The notes beneath the pieces were generated by a model. That model saw only the letters and a list, made by a program, of their open reading frames with translations, had not been told where the DNA came from and did no database searches. From a bacterium (GTDB lineage: Bacteria; Pseudomonadota; Alphaproteobacteria; Rhizobiales; Xanthobacteraceae), in the NCBI GenBank assembly GCA_029946075.1, contig JAQSDT010000795.1, positions 1 through 9,998 of the forward strand: DNA of 9,998 nucleotides, read 5' to 3'. Positions 1 through 5,900 of this stretch are shown piece by piece. Position 1 is the stretch's first letter; each line of letters starts with the position of its first letter. The position numbers and the translations under genes are program-made.

Positions 1-123
1 GCCGTCCGGAGAGAACGTCGCGCAGCCGGAAAGCAGCAGCGCGGCTGCCAACGCCGATAGCGTGGATCTAGTCCCGGCGGGGCCCGTCGCGCGTCGCCGT
101 CGGATGAATAGCTTTTCCGTCAT
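1..123 (-). CDS. TolC-like outer membrane efflux lipoprotein, N-terminal fragment (runs off left edge)
   Basis: Only the first 41 codons are in the window, starting at ATG 123 and reading leftward off the edge. The start follows a strong GGAGG-type ribosome site in the 9 bp gap after the preceding gene. The visible part has an arginine-rich N-terminus (IRRRR), a hydrophobic stretch (LSALAAALLL) and a lipobox LSGC, followed by ATFSPDG. I know this lipobox plus CATFSPDGG start from TolC/NodT-family outer membrane factors of rhizobial metal-efflux clusters. Such proteins form the outer membrane channel of tripartite (RND-type) exporters, here presumably for copper given csoR and copA nearby. The lipoprotein signal is seen directly; the TolC assignment comes from remembered family resemblance, since the channel domain lies outside the window. 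Confidence 0.7.
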   Translation of the reverse strand, partial: MTEKLFIRRRRATGPAGTRSTLSALAAALLLSGCATFSPDG

Positions 124-132
124 GGCGCCCTC

Positions 133-423
133 CTACCGCTCGGATTTTGGCGCGGGAGTTACGCGCTGGTTCTGTTCTTTCCAGCCGGATGGCGCGGTCG
201 GCCGCATGCTTGTGTAGGGCGCGATGCCGGACCGGTAGCTGACGCCGGCCACCGGCACGTTCGGGTCGGCCGGATCCGCGCCGACGAGCGGCACGGTCGG
301 AATGCATCCCCCCAGCGACAACGCCGCGGCGGTCATCCCAGCGATCGCCCGAAATCTATTGCCTATTTTTTTCTCCACCACCGACTGAACGGCGGCGAGA
401 ATCGCCCCAAGCTGCGCAAACAT
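133..423 (-). CDS. Small secreted lipoprotein of the copper cluster, function unknown
   Basis: A 96-residue protein. The ATG at 423 is preferred over an upstream in-frame start at 477 because AGGA sits about 7 bases before it. The N-terminal 40 residues carry two hydrophobic stretches split by EKKIGNRFR, and the second ends in a lipobox SLGGC with the likely lipidated Cys at residue 40. The mature part would be about 57 residues, Pro-rich and without cysteines (CIPTVPLVGADPADPNVPVA, then an aromatic Y/W-containing tail), ending in basic residues. I recall similar short proteins beside TolC-like genes in rhizobial metal clusters but know no assigned function. The gene lies 9 bp upstream of the TolC-like gene on the same strand, so co-transcription and a role at the outer membrane or in efflux assembly are reasonable inferences. 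The real start could also lie at the second Met of the signal region (residue 30), but that would leave too short a signal. Confidence 0.7.
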   Translation of the reverse strand: MFAQLGAILAAVQSVVEKKIGNRFRAIAGMTAAALSLGGCIPTVPLVGADPADPNVPVAGVSYRSGIAPYTSMRPTAPSGWKEQNQRVTPAPKSER

Positions 424-500
424 TTTCTTTTCCTGAACTGACGATGGACCACAGGCGCGCGAGCCCTCGACGGGCACGACACCGCGTAGTTTCGATCAGG

Positions 501-965
501 TCAGGAAATGGGGGGACGATAGAGCCGGGGGGGCGCGTTGTCCGCGACGTTCCGGTAGCGTTCGACTTTGCAAAGCGCCGTCGGAGCGGAAGGCTTCACG
601 ATGTCGACGACCGTCGCCGGAATACCGCTTACGCACATCAGCCCGCAGCACTCGCCGCCGGATTTATGCGGAGCATTTTCGGGAGTCGACTTCGAATCCG
701 ATGCCACCGACATCGAATGGTCACCGTCGGAATGTGCCTGCGCAGCGGCATGATCATGGATCTCGCCGCCGTCATGCACGTGCTGCGGCTCGGAATGGGC
801 ATGAACCTTTCCGGGGACGTGATTCGGGTCCGTCAGACACCGAGCCGGAGCGTGGACACCGGGCAGCGCATAAGAGATCGTCGGAGCCAGCACGCAAAGC
901 AGATAGGCAAGGGCTACTAGCCACCCTGCCCTCAATCGCTTCACTCTGGTCAATCGGACGAGCAT
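501..965 (-). CDS. His-rich secreted protein of the copper cluster, function unknown
   Basis: A 154-residue protein starting at ATG 965, the only Met available near the N-terminus; the ribosome site is weak. It opens with a basic N-region (RLTRVKRLRAG) and a hydrophobic stretch (WLVALAYLLCVLAP) typical of a signal peptide or membrane anchor, so it probably acts in the periplasm. Residues about 38 to 102 contain roughly eleven histidines, many in HxH spacing (VHAH, QHVHD, EIHDH), followed by a GGECCGLMC cysteine/methionine cluster and one later Cys. This composition suggests soft-metal, probably Cu(I), binding or buffering. The C-terminus ends in a Pro/Arg tail (PPRLYRPPIS). It lies between csoR and the lipoprotein/TolC genes on the same strand. 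No named family is certain; a DUF2946-like relation is possible. Metal binding is inferred from composition only. Confidence 0.72.
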   Translation of the reverse strand: MLVRLTRVKRLRAGWLVALAYLLCVLAPTISYALPGVHAPARCLTDPNHVPGKVHAHSEPQHVHDGGEIHDHAAAQAHSDGDHSMSVASDSKSTPENAPHKSGGECCGLMCVSGIPATVVDIVKPSAPTALCKVERYRNVADNAPPRLYRPPIS

Positions 966-1049
966 GCAGACTTCAACGCCTTTTCGTATCTAGGTTTGCG
1001 AGCATAGCGGTGAAGCACCGGCCCGCCAAGATGGAACTTGTAGTTTCGC

Positions 1050-1325
1050 TCATCGGTCCGCCCGGCCGATGACGGCCATCAGTTCGGCGATCTTCTTCCT
1101 CTGGTCGGTCTTGTCGCCGCTCGCGATGGCGTGTTCGACACAGTGGGAGACGTGGTCCTTGAGGACTTCCTCCTCGACCCGCCGCAGCGCGGCACGGACC
1201 GCCGAAATCTGCGTCACGATGTCGATGCAGTAGCGCTCCTCCTCCACCATTTTCGAGAGGCCGCGCACCTGGCCTTCGATCCGGCCGAGGCGTTTTTGAC
1301 AGGATACCTTGATGTCTTTCCGCAT
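1050..1325 (-). CDS. csoR: CsoR-type copper-sensing transcriptional repressor
   Basis: A 91-residue all-helical DUF156 (CsoR/RcnR/FrmR) family protein of usual length. It shows the family N-terminal stretch RLGRIEGQVRGL (residues 12-23) and the copper ligand set Cys33 (in RYCIDI), His58 and Cys62 (in DHVSHC). That C-H-C pattern, without the extra N-terminal His ligand of RcnR, is the fingerprint of Cu(I)-sensing CsoR. In the family the apo-tetramer binds an operator and Cu(I) releases it. The ATG at 1325 has AGGA five bases upstream, and a good promoter sits so close that the mRNA may be nearly leaderless. It is divergent from copA across a 53 bp gap that holds an inverted repeat, and its own downstream genes look copper-related, so it probably regulates itself, those genes and copA. 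A related sensor type (for example formaldehyde or sulfur-species sensing) is less likely because of the C-H-C set and context. Confidence 0.93.
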   Translation of the reverse strand: MRKDIKVSCQKRLGRIEGQVRGLSKMVEEERYCIDIVTQISAVRAALRRVEEEVLKDHVSHCVEHAIASGDKTDQRKKIAELMAVIGRADR

Positions 1326-1337
1326 GGGTCCTATATA
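1309..1337 (+). promoter_or_regulatory. Candidate copA promoter
   Basis: TTGATG (1309-1314) and TATATA (1332-1337) are separated by exactly 17 bp, matching a housekeeping sigma factor promoter. Transcription would begin near 1344, inside the CsoR inverted repeat, giving a leader of about 35 bases before the copA ATG. The -35 box lies within the csoR coding region. Prediction from sequence only. Confidence 0.55.
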
Positions 1338-1360
1338 CCCCTACACGGTATGGGTTGCAA
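1332..1360 (-). promoter_or_regulatory. Candidate csoR promoter
   Basis: Reading leftward, TTGCAA (1360-1355) is followed after 17 bp by TATATA (1337-1332). The -10 box is self-complementary and is the same one used by the rightward copA candidate. The predicted start site falls at or next to the csoR ATG (1325), which would make the message leaderless or nearly so. The spacer of this promoter contains the inverted repeat, so bound CsoR would block it. Confidence 0.55.
1335..1351. promoter_or_regulatory. Likely CsoR operator (ATACC-N7-GGTAT)
   Basis: A perfect five-base inverted repeat, ATACC (1335-1339) and GGTAT (1347-1351), has its centre at 1343 in the gap between divergent csoR and copA. 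The left half extends to ATACCCC and the right half to GGTATGGG. AT-flanked runs of C and G are typical of CsoR-family operators. The repeat overlaps the shared -10 box, as expected for a repressor site. The position and symmetry are seen; the identity of the bound protein is inferred from neighbours. Confidence 0.65.
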
Positions 1361-1378
1361 GTAGGCATGGAGCTAAAA

Positions 1379-3817
1379 ATGGCTAACGAACAGAAGGCGA
1401 TGTCCCGAGGCGGATGCGGATGCGCTTCAAAGACGACCGCCGCATCGGAAACGCCGGTCAAGAAGAGCGGGTGCTGCGGAGGCAACGGCGCGCACGACCA
1501 TAATCATCACGCTGCGGGCAGAGCCGGCGTCGTAGACCTGGTCTGCGGCATGACCGTCGATCCCGAAACCAGCAAGCATCGCTTCGACTTCAGGGGCGTC
1601 ACCTACCATTTCTGCTCGGCAGGCTGCCAAACCAAGTTCGCCGCCGCTCCGGAGCAATACCTCGATAAGGCGAACGCAGCGCCGCAGCACGCCGACGTCC
1701 CAGAGGGCACGGTCTATACCTGCCCCATGCATCCGCAGATCCGTCAGATCGGGACCGGAAGCTGCCCGATCTGCGGGATGGCGCTGGAGCCCGAACTGGT
1801 CAGCCTCGACGACAAACCCAACCCGGAACTGGCCGACATGACCCGGCGCTTCTGGGTGGGGCTCGCGCTTGCGCCGCCGGTCATCGTACTCGAGATGGGC
1901 GGCCATCTGGTCGGCAGCCACGGCTGGATCGACCAGAACCCCTCGAACTGGATCCAACTCGTCTTCGCCACGCCGGTCGTTCTCTGGGCCGGATGGCCGT
2001 TCTTCGTGCGCGGCTGGCAGTCGCTGGTCACCCGAAACCTGAACATGTTCACCTTGATTGCGATGGGCGTGGGCGTCGCCTTTGCCTACAGCTTAGTCGC
2101 CACCATAGCGCCGGGCATCTTCCCGTCCGCATTCCGAAGCCACGGCGGCGCGGTGGCGGTCTATTTCGAGGCCGCTGCGGTGATTACCGTTCTGGTCCTT
2201 CTCGGCCAGGTTCTGGAGCTTCGAGCCCGCGAGGCCACCTCCGGCGCGATCAAGGCACTGCTGGATCTGGCGTCCAAGACCGCCCGTCTCGTCGATGAGA
2301 ACGGGGCGGACCACGAGGTCCCGCTCGACGGCTTGAACGTCGGCGACAAGCTGCGGGTCCGGCCCGGGGAAAAGGTCCCGGTGGACGGCTTCATCGTCGA
2401 AGGGCGCTCGTCCCTGGATGAGTCGCTGGTGACCGGCGAGTCCATGCCGGTTTCCAAGGAGAGCGGCGACAAGGTGATCGCCGGCACGCTCAACCAGTCC
2501 GGCAGCTTCGTGATGCGGGCCGAAAAGGTCGGCCGCGACACCCTGCTTTCCCAGATCGTACAGATGGTGGCGCAGGCACAGCGGTCCCGTGCTCCCATCC
2601 AGCGCCTCGCCGACCAGGTCGCCGGTTGGTTCGTGCCGGCCGTGATTGCGGCGGCCCTCGTCGCCTTTGGCGCCTGGGCGCTGTTCGGTCCGGAGCCGCG
2701 GCTCGCGTTCGGCCTGGTTGCGGCCGTCAGCGTCCTGATCATCGCCTGCCCGTGCGCCCTCGGACTCGCGACACCGATGTCGATCATGGTCGGCGTCGGA
2801 CGCGGTGCTCAGGCCGGCGTCCTGATAAAGAATGCCGACGCTCTCGAACGTATGGAAAAGGTCGACACGCTGGTCGTCGACAAGACGGGAACGCTGACCG
2901 AAGGCAAGCCGAAGGTGGTCTCAATCGTACCCGCAGAGGGATTCGACGAAGCTGAAATTCTGAAGCTTGCAGCGAGTGTCGAACGGTCCAGCGAACACCC
3001 GCTCGCCGATGCGATCGTCCGGGCGGCGAAAGAAAGGAATTTGGCGCTGGTCGATGTCGCGGATTTCGATTCTCCGACCGGCAAGGGGGTCACGGGTAAG
3101 GTCGACGGCAAATCAGTACTGCTCGGCAACGCCAATTATCTCAAATCCGCGAGCATCGAAACACAGCCGTTGGAGCCGCAGGCGGAGAAGCTGCGCGGCG
3201 ACGGCGCCACCGTCCTCAACGTCGCGGTCGACGGCAAACTAGCCGGCATTCTTGCCATCGCTGACCCGGTCAAGACCTCTACGCCCGCAGCCTTGAAAGC
3301 GCTGGCTGCCGAAGGCATCAAGGTCATCATGCTGACCGGCGACAATCGAACGACGGCGAATGCAGTCGCCAAGCGCCTTGGCATTTCCGAAGTCGAGGCC
3401 GAGGTGCTGCCGAATCAGAAGAGCACAGTCGTCAGTAAGCTGCAGCAGCAGGGTCGTGTCGTCGCCATGGCGGGAGACGGCGTCAACGACGCGCCTGCCC
3501 TCGCAGCAGCCGATGTCGGAATCGCGATGGGAACGGGAACGGACGTGGCGATGGAAAGTGCAGGCGTAACGCTGCTGAAAGGCGATCTTGGCGGCATCAT
3601 CCGCGCTCGTCGTCTTTCCCAGGCGACGATGCGCAACATCCGCCAAAACCTGTTCTTCGCATTCATTTACAACGCAGGCGGAATTCCAATTGCCGCCGGC
3701 ATCCTGTATCCGACGTTCGGATTGCTGCTCTCCCCGGTCGTCGCGGCTGCTGCCATGGCGCTGTCGTCGGTGAGCGTCGTCGGCAACGCCCTGCGGCTGC
3801 GGGTGGTTGAGATCTAG
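1379..3817 (+). CDS. copA: Copper-exporting P1B-type ATPase with YHS and heavy-metal-binding N-terminal domains
   Basis: An 812-residue pump that would use ATP to move Cu(I) out of the cytoplasm across the inner membrane. The ATG at 1379 is preferred because GGAG (1369-1372) lies six bases upstream; TTG 1355 and ATG 1367 are in-frame alternatives. The N-terminus is Cys/His-rich (GCGCAS, SGCCGG, HDHNHH), followed by a YHS domain (about residues 50-97, VCGMTVD with C56, then FCSAGC). Next comes a heavy-metal-binding domain (about 113-139, YTCPMHP and CPICGM), in place of the common HMA domains. The core is complete: TGES (352-355), the transmembrane CPC metal site (C457, C459), DKTGTLT with phosphorylated D501, the HP motif (H540-P541), MLTGDN and GDGVNDAP (699-706). 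The last membrane segments hold Y764-N765 and MALSS (793-797), the marks of the Cu(I) subtype P1B-1. It is divergent from csoR and so is probably derepressed by copper. No frameshift or missing key residue was found. Confidence 0.95.
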   Translation: MANEQKAMSRGGCGCASKTTAASETPVKKSGCCGGNGAHDHNHHAAGRAGVVDLVCGMTVDPETSKHRFDFRGVTYHFCSAGCQTKFAAAPEQYLDKANAAPQHADVPEGTVYTCPMHPQIRQIGTGSCPICGMALEPELVSLDDKPNPELADMTRRFWVGLALAPPVIVLEMGGHLVGSHGWIDQNPSNWIQLVFATPVVLWAGWPFFVRGWQSLVTRNLNMFTLIAMGVGVAFAYSLVATIAPGIFPSAFRSHGGAVAVYFEAAAVITVLVLLGQVLELRAREATSGAIKALLDLASKTARLVDENGADHEVPLDGLNVGDKLRVRPGEKVPVDGFIVEGRSSLDESLVTGESMPVSKESGDKVIAGTLNQSGSFVMRAEKVGRDTLLSQIVQMVAQAQRSRAPIQRLADQVAGWFVPAVIAAALVAFGAWALFGPEPRLAFGLVAAVSVLIIACPCALGLATPMSIMVGVGRGAQAGVLIKNADALERMEKVDTLVVDKTGTLTEGKPKVVSIVPAEGFDEAEILKLAASVERSSEHPLADAIVRAAKERNLALVDVADFDSPTGKGVTGKVDGKSVLLGNANYLKSASIETQPLEPQAEKLRGDGATVLNVAVDGKLAGILAIADPVKTSTPAALKALAAEGIKVIMLTGDNRTTANAVAKRLGISEVEAEVLPNQKSTVVSKLQQQGRVVAMAGDGVNDAPALAAADVGIAMGTGTDVAMESAGVTLLKGDLGGIIRARRLSQATMRNIRQNLFFAFIYNAGGIPIAAGILYPTFGLLLSPVVAAAAMALSSVSVVGNALRLRVVEI

Positions 3818-3828
3818 CGCGAAAGCGC
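3817..3828 (+). other. Short hairpin just after copA
   Basis: GCGC-GAAA-GCGC forms a four-base-pair stem with a GNRA-type tetraloop, beginning on the last base of the copA stop codon. There is no T-run after it, so it is at best a weak or factor-assisted terminator, or a 3' end-stabilising element. Confidence 0.3.
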
Positions 3829-3862
3829 GTCCGCACGGCACCCGTAGCTTCAAGAAAAAACT

Positions 3863-4000
3863 ACTCCGAAAGTCTGGTTGGCCGGGCTGTATCTGGCCTG
3901 GGCCGGCCACTGGTTTTCGGCAGGCTGGTTTCACGGCAAACTTTTTCTGGTGCTGGTGCTGTCGGGCATCCACGGCTTTAAAAACAGCCTGTCCCGGTAG
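3863..4000 (+). pseudogene. hemJ: HemJ (protoporphyrinogen oxidase) remnant, internal fragment
   Basis: Read in the frame beginning ACT 3863, the segment encodes TPKVWLAGLYLAWAGHWF, then SAGWFHGKLFLVLVLSGIHG, FKNSLSR and a stop at 3998-4000. From family knowledge this matches the central part of HemJ (UPF0093), an inner-membrane protoporphyrinogen IX oxidase of heme synthesis, whose alphaproteobacterial members carry a very similar WVAGLYLAW, then AGWFHGKLLLV, then LSGxHGF stretch. A full protein has about 140-150 residues; only about 45 remain. The upstream part is missing (in-frame stop at 3845) and the fragment is cut short by a TAG, so it is certainly non-functional. It is not the longest open frame here, so it is easily overlooked. 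It marks rearranged DNA directly after copA. Confidence 0.75.
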
Positions 4001-4009
4001 ACCGAATAG

Positions 4010-4216
4010 GACGTTGAATTTTCAGTGATCGGAGGTCCGGCGAAGCTCACGATCGCGATCTATCTGGAAAGGTACAGCCGGGAAATCGCATTGATCGACG
4101 GTGGCAGAGCGCGCGGCACTGACCTCGTCAACAAATACTTATCCCGTTTTTCTAACGGACTTGCTGGGAAGATTTTGAATATTGCGAGACTAGAAACCAA
4201 CTGCATCATCCATTAG
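4010..4216 (+). pseudogene. Thioredoxin-reductase-like FAD/NAD(P)-dependent oxidoreductase, N-terminal remnant
   Basis: The frame starting 4010 reads DVEFSVIGGPAKLTIAIYLE followed by RYSREIALIDGGRARG. This resembles the dinucleotide-binding N-terminus of pyridine nucleotide-disulfide oxidoreductases (usually VIGGGPAGLTAAIYLAR followed some residues later by a D-G-G-x-S-R type turn). One glycine of the GxGxxG loop is missing (GGPAKL instead of GGGPAGL), which should impair FAD binding. Further on, RFSNGLAGKIL resembles the family's FPxGIxGxxLL stretch. There is no ATG, in-frame stops lie before it (4007-4009) and after it (4214-4216), and only about 68 of some 300 residues remain, so it is a decayed fragment. 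It follows the HemJ remnant immediately and in the same frame, with two stop codons in between. Confidence 0.6.
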
Positions 4217-4748
4217 TGGTTTGCCTCCGCAAAGAACGACGCTCGACGACAAATGTTTATGTTATCGGCGCTTAACCGTCTCCACGCACGGGATCAATAC
4301 AAACGTACGTCGCGCGCCATGCCACACATCAACTGTCGGACTTCGACCCGACCACTCAGTAGAAATACTATGTTGGCGATAGAGTGCCGGGCCTTAAAGC
4401 TCCTAACCATCCGCCTCGTCTGCATCACCGGGCTCGTTTGGGATGGACATTCCCAAGCGTCATTGCTTCGGCAGCACCCCTATAGTGAGGTATAAGTATC
4501 ACATTGAAAATCATTCTTGTTAACCTAGAACACGTATCGCGCCGAGCGCCCGCGAACCAGCTGCGTCGTGATTACGACCACCGAGCAACGTTGAGGTCGA
4601 GAATACTACTGACCAGCAGCTTGGTTTCAAATTCTGAAACTTGATGGCAGACAATTCGAGAGTCGGCGCGCGCCTTCACAGCCTACAACGCAAACATGAC
4701 GCATTTCATTTCTTAACAATTTTAATTTTGCTGGAGAGAGGCGCTTAC
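4217..4748. other. Gene-poor segment between the remnants and the LysR gene
   Basis: About 530 bp with no gene I can support. It is visibly richer in A and T than the copper and trb genes. One + strand frame stays open from 4217 to 4495 (ATG at 4253, about 80 residues), but its product is Arg/Ser/Leu-rich, resembles no family I know and has no convincing ribosome site. The minus strand shows a comparably short open stretch (about 4295-4420, containing RSFKARHSIANIV) that I also do not recognise. The segment may be decayed coding DNA or the upstream control region of the LysR gene; near its right end is an inverted repeat (4624-4640). Confidence 0.4.
4624..4640. promoter_or_regulatory. Inverted repeat, candidate LysR-type binding site
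   Basis: GTTTCA (4624-4629), AATTC, then TGAAAC (4635-4640) is a perfect six-base inverted repeat. It contains a T-N11-A core (T4626 to A4638) of the form bound by LysR-type regulators. It lies 108 bases before the GTG chosen as the LysR start, a usual distance for autoregulation. No clear promoter boxes could be assigned around it. Confidence 0.4.
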
Positions 4749-5675
4749 GTGAACTTTCAGAACCATAAATCGGCTGTTAATCTTGTGCAGTTGCGCTGCG
4801 CCGTCGTGGCGGCAGATGAGGGCAGTTTTCGTCGCGCTGCCGATCTTTTACTTGTTCGGCAATCGACCTTGAGCCGTGGCATCCGCCAGCTCGAACAATT
4901 GCTTAAAATAAGTATTTTCCATCGATCGAGTAGCGGTGTAACTGCGACACCATCAGGACGCGGCTTTTTGCTGCATGCACGTTCAATTCTAGAAGATATC
5001 GACTCACTCATCGTAACAGCGCATCGGAGCAGCCGTGGTGAAGCTGGCCGGCTTTCGATTGGCTTCCAAACATCGCTCTCAGCAGGAAATCTACGAGCAA
5101 CGCTGCTGGAATTCAGACAACGCGTTCCGAGCGTCGAACTCGGATTGGTCGAGATGTCTCGGACACGTCTCATGACTGCGCTGCGGAGCGGTACAATGGA
5201 TGTAGTGATCGTCACGGGCGAAGCCACCCAAAGGGAGGACGGAACCTTGCCGCTATGGAGTGAACGCATCCTGCTGGCGCTACAGGAAGGTCATCCACAG
5301 GCCGACCGCGAAACCATCTATTGGACCGACCTTCGCGACGAAACAATTCTGCTCAGTCAATGTGACCAAGGACGCGAATTTGAGGATATTTTGATATCCA
5401 AGCTCGTCCCGTCCGAGGATCGCCCCAGAATTGAACGCCGTGACGTTTGCCGTGATACCATGAAGGACCTGGTCAGCCTCGGTTTTGGCGTCGGTCTCGT
5501 GACCGAATCTGATGTCGGCTCCAGTGTTTCTGGCCTGGTCTATCGAGAACTGCGCGATGGTACCGGCCCGAGCCGGATCGGCTATTCGGCTCATTGGCGG
5601 GCTGAAAATGACAACCCGGCTCTGGCAAACTTTCTGGCACTTCTGAGAGAGCGCTATCCCTCGCCCGCGGTTTGA
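4749..5675 (+). CDS. LysR-type transcriptional regulator next to the trb operon
   Basis: From GTG 4749 the protein has 308 residues, the usual LysR length. The start is chosen because GAGAGG (4736-4741) lies seven bases upstream and the winged-helix domain then begins at about residue 12. A TTG/ATG at 4641/4644 would add a 36-residue tail unlike the family. The helix-turn-helix spans about residues 18-50 (EGSFRRAADLL, then RQSTLSRGIRQLE), followed by the linker helix and a substrate-binding-like effector domain (IGFQTSLSAGNLRATLLEF, DVVIVTGE, SLGFGVGLVTE). The ligand is unknown. Its 3' end overlaps the convergent DUF2274 gene by 22 bp. I recall LysR genes beside trbI-DUF2274 in alphaproteobacterial conjugative elements, so control of transfer genes is a plausible but unproven job. 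Codon use looks less GC-biased than in copA. Confidence 0.88.
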   Translation: MNFQNHKSAVNLVQLRCAVVAADEGSFRRAADLLLVRQSTLSRGIRQLEQLLKISIFHRSSSGVTATPSGRGFLLHARSILEDIDSLIVTAHRSSRGEAGRLSIGFQTSLSAGNLRATLLEFRQRVPSVELGLVEMSRTRLMTALRSGTMDVVIVTGEATQREDGTLPLWSERILLALQEGHPQADRETIYWTDLRDETILLSQCDQGREFEDILISKLVPSEDRPRIERRDVCRDTMKDLVSLGFGVGLVTESDVGSSVSGLVYRELRDGTGPSRIGYSAHWRAENDNPALANFLALLRERYPSPAV

Positions 5676-5896
5676 TTCATCCGACGTGCTTTTGCGAACG
5701 CCCGATCGGTCGCCATGAACCGCGCCAGCATGGGCGCAACAAGTTTCGAGGGATCAGAAATCGGCTGCCCGGTTTCTCGCGCGAGCGCTTGCGCGTATTC
5801 GATCAGATCGTGATGAACTCTCGCCGGAAGTTCGAAGGTCAACTTGACCGGTTTGTCATCAGTGATGGCACCGAGCTTTAGCTTTACCGTGTGCAT
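5654..5896 (-). CDS. DUF2274 domain protein at the end of the trb operon
   Basis: An 80-residue soluble protein, starting at ATG 5896 only 4 bp after the trbI stop. An upstream TTG (5920) is possible but would overlap trbI. It matches what I know of DUF2274: a KLKLGAITDDKPVKLTFELP start, then a helical part (HHDLIEYAQALARETG), a DPSKLVAPMLARFMATDRAF stretch and a basic end (AKARR). The pattern of a short beta strand followed by two helices resembles small ribbon-helix-helix-like DNA-binding proteins, which is inference. DUF2274 genes regularly follow trbI in alphaproteobacterial conjugation operons, and their role is not established. The 3' end overlaps the LysR gene tail-to-tail by 22 bp. 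Confidence 0.88.
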   Translation of the reverse strand: MHTVKLKLGAITDDKPVKLTFELPARVHHDLIEYAQALARETGQPISDPSKLVAPMLARFMATDRAFAKARRMNQTAGEG

Positions 5897-5900
5897 TTCC

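Noticed and set aside
444..1072. Several + strand open frames opposite the His-rich and lipoprotein genes
   Set aside because: Arg-rich shadow frames typical of high-GC DNA; the minus-strand frames have signal peptides, lipoboxes and operon spacing.
3817..3828. Rho-independent terminator after copA
   Set aside because: The stem is only four base pairs and no T-run follows, so it is listed as a hairpin of uncertain role instead.
3239..3973. 244-codon minus-strand open frame across the copA 3' end
   Set aside because: It lies antisense to conserved P-type ATPase motifs; the composition is shadow-like (Arg/Gln/His-rich) and no family is recognisable.
3807..4028. 73-codon open frame on the + strand overlapping the copA end
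   Set aside because: It is the wrong frame over the HemJ remnant; the Trp/Cys-rich product is an artefact, and the neighbouring frame carries the recognisable family stretch.
4253..4495. Open frame of about 80 codons on the + strand in the gene-poor segment
   Set aside because: No ribosome site, no family resemblance, Arg/Ser-rich composition and a position in decayed DNA; kept only as a remark in the gene-poor entry.
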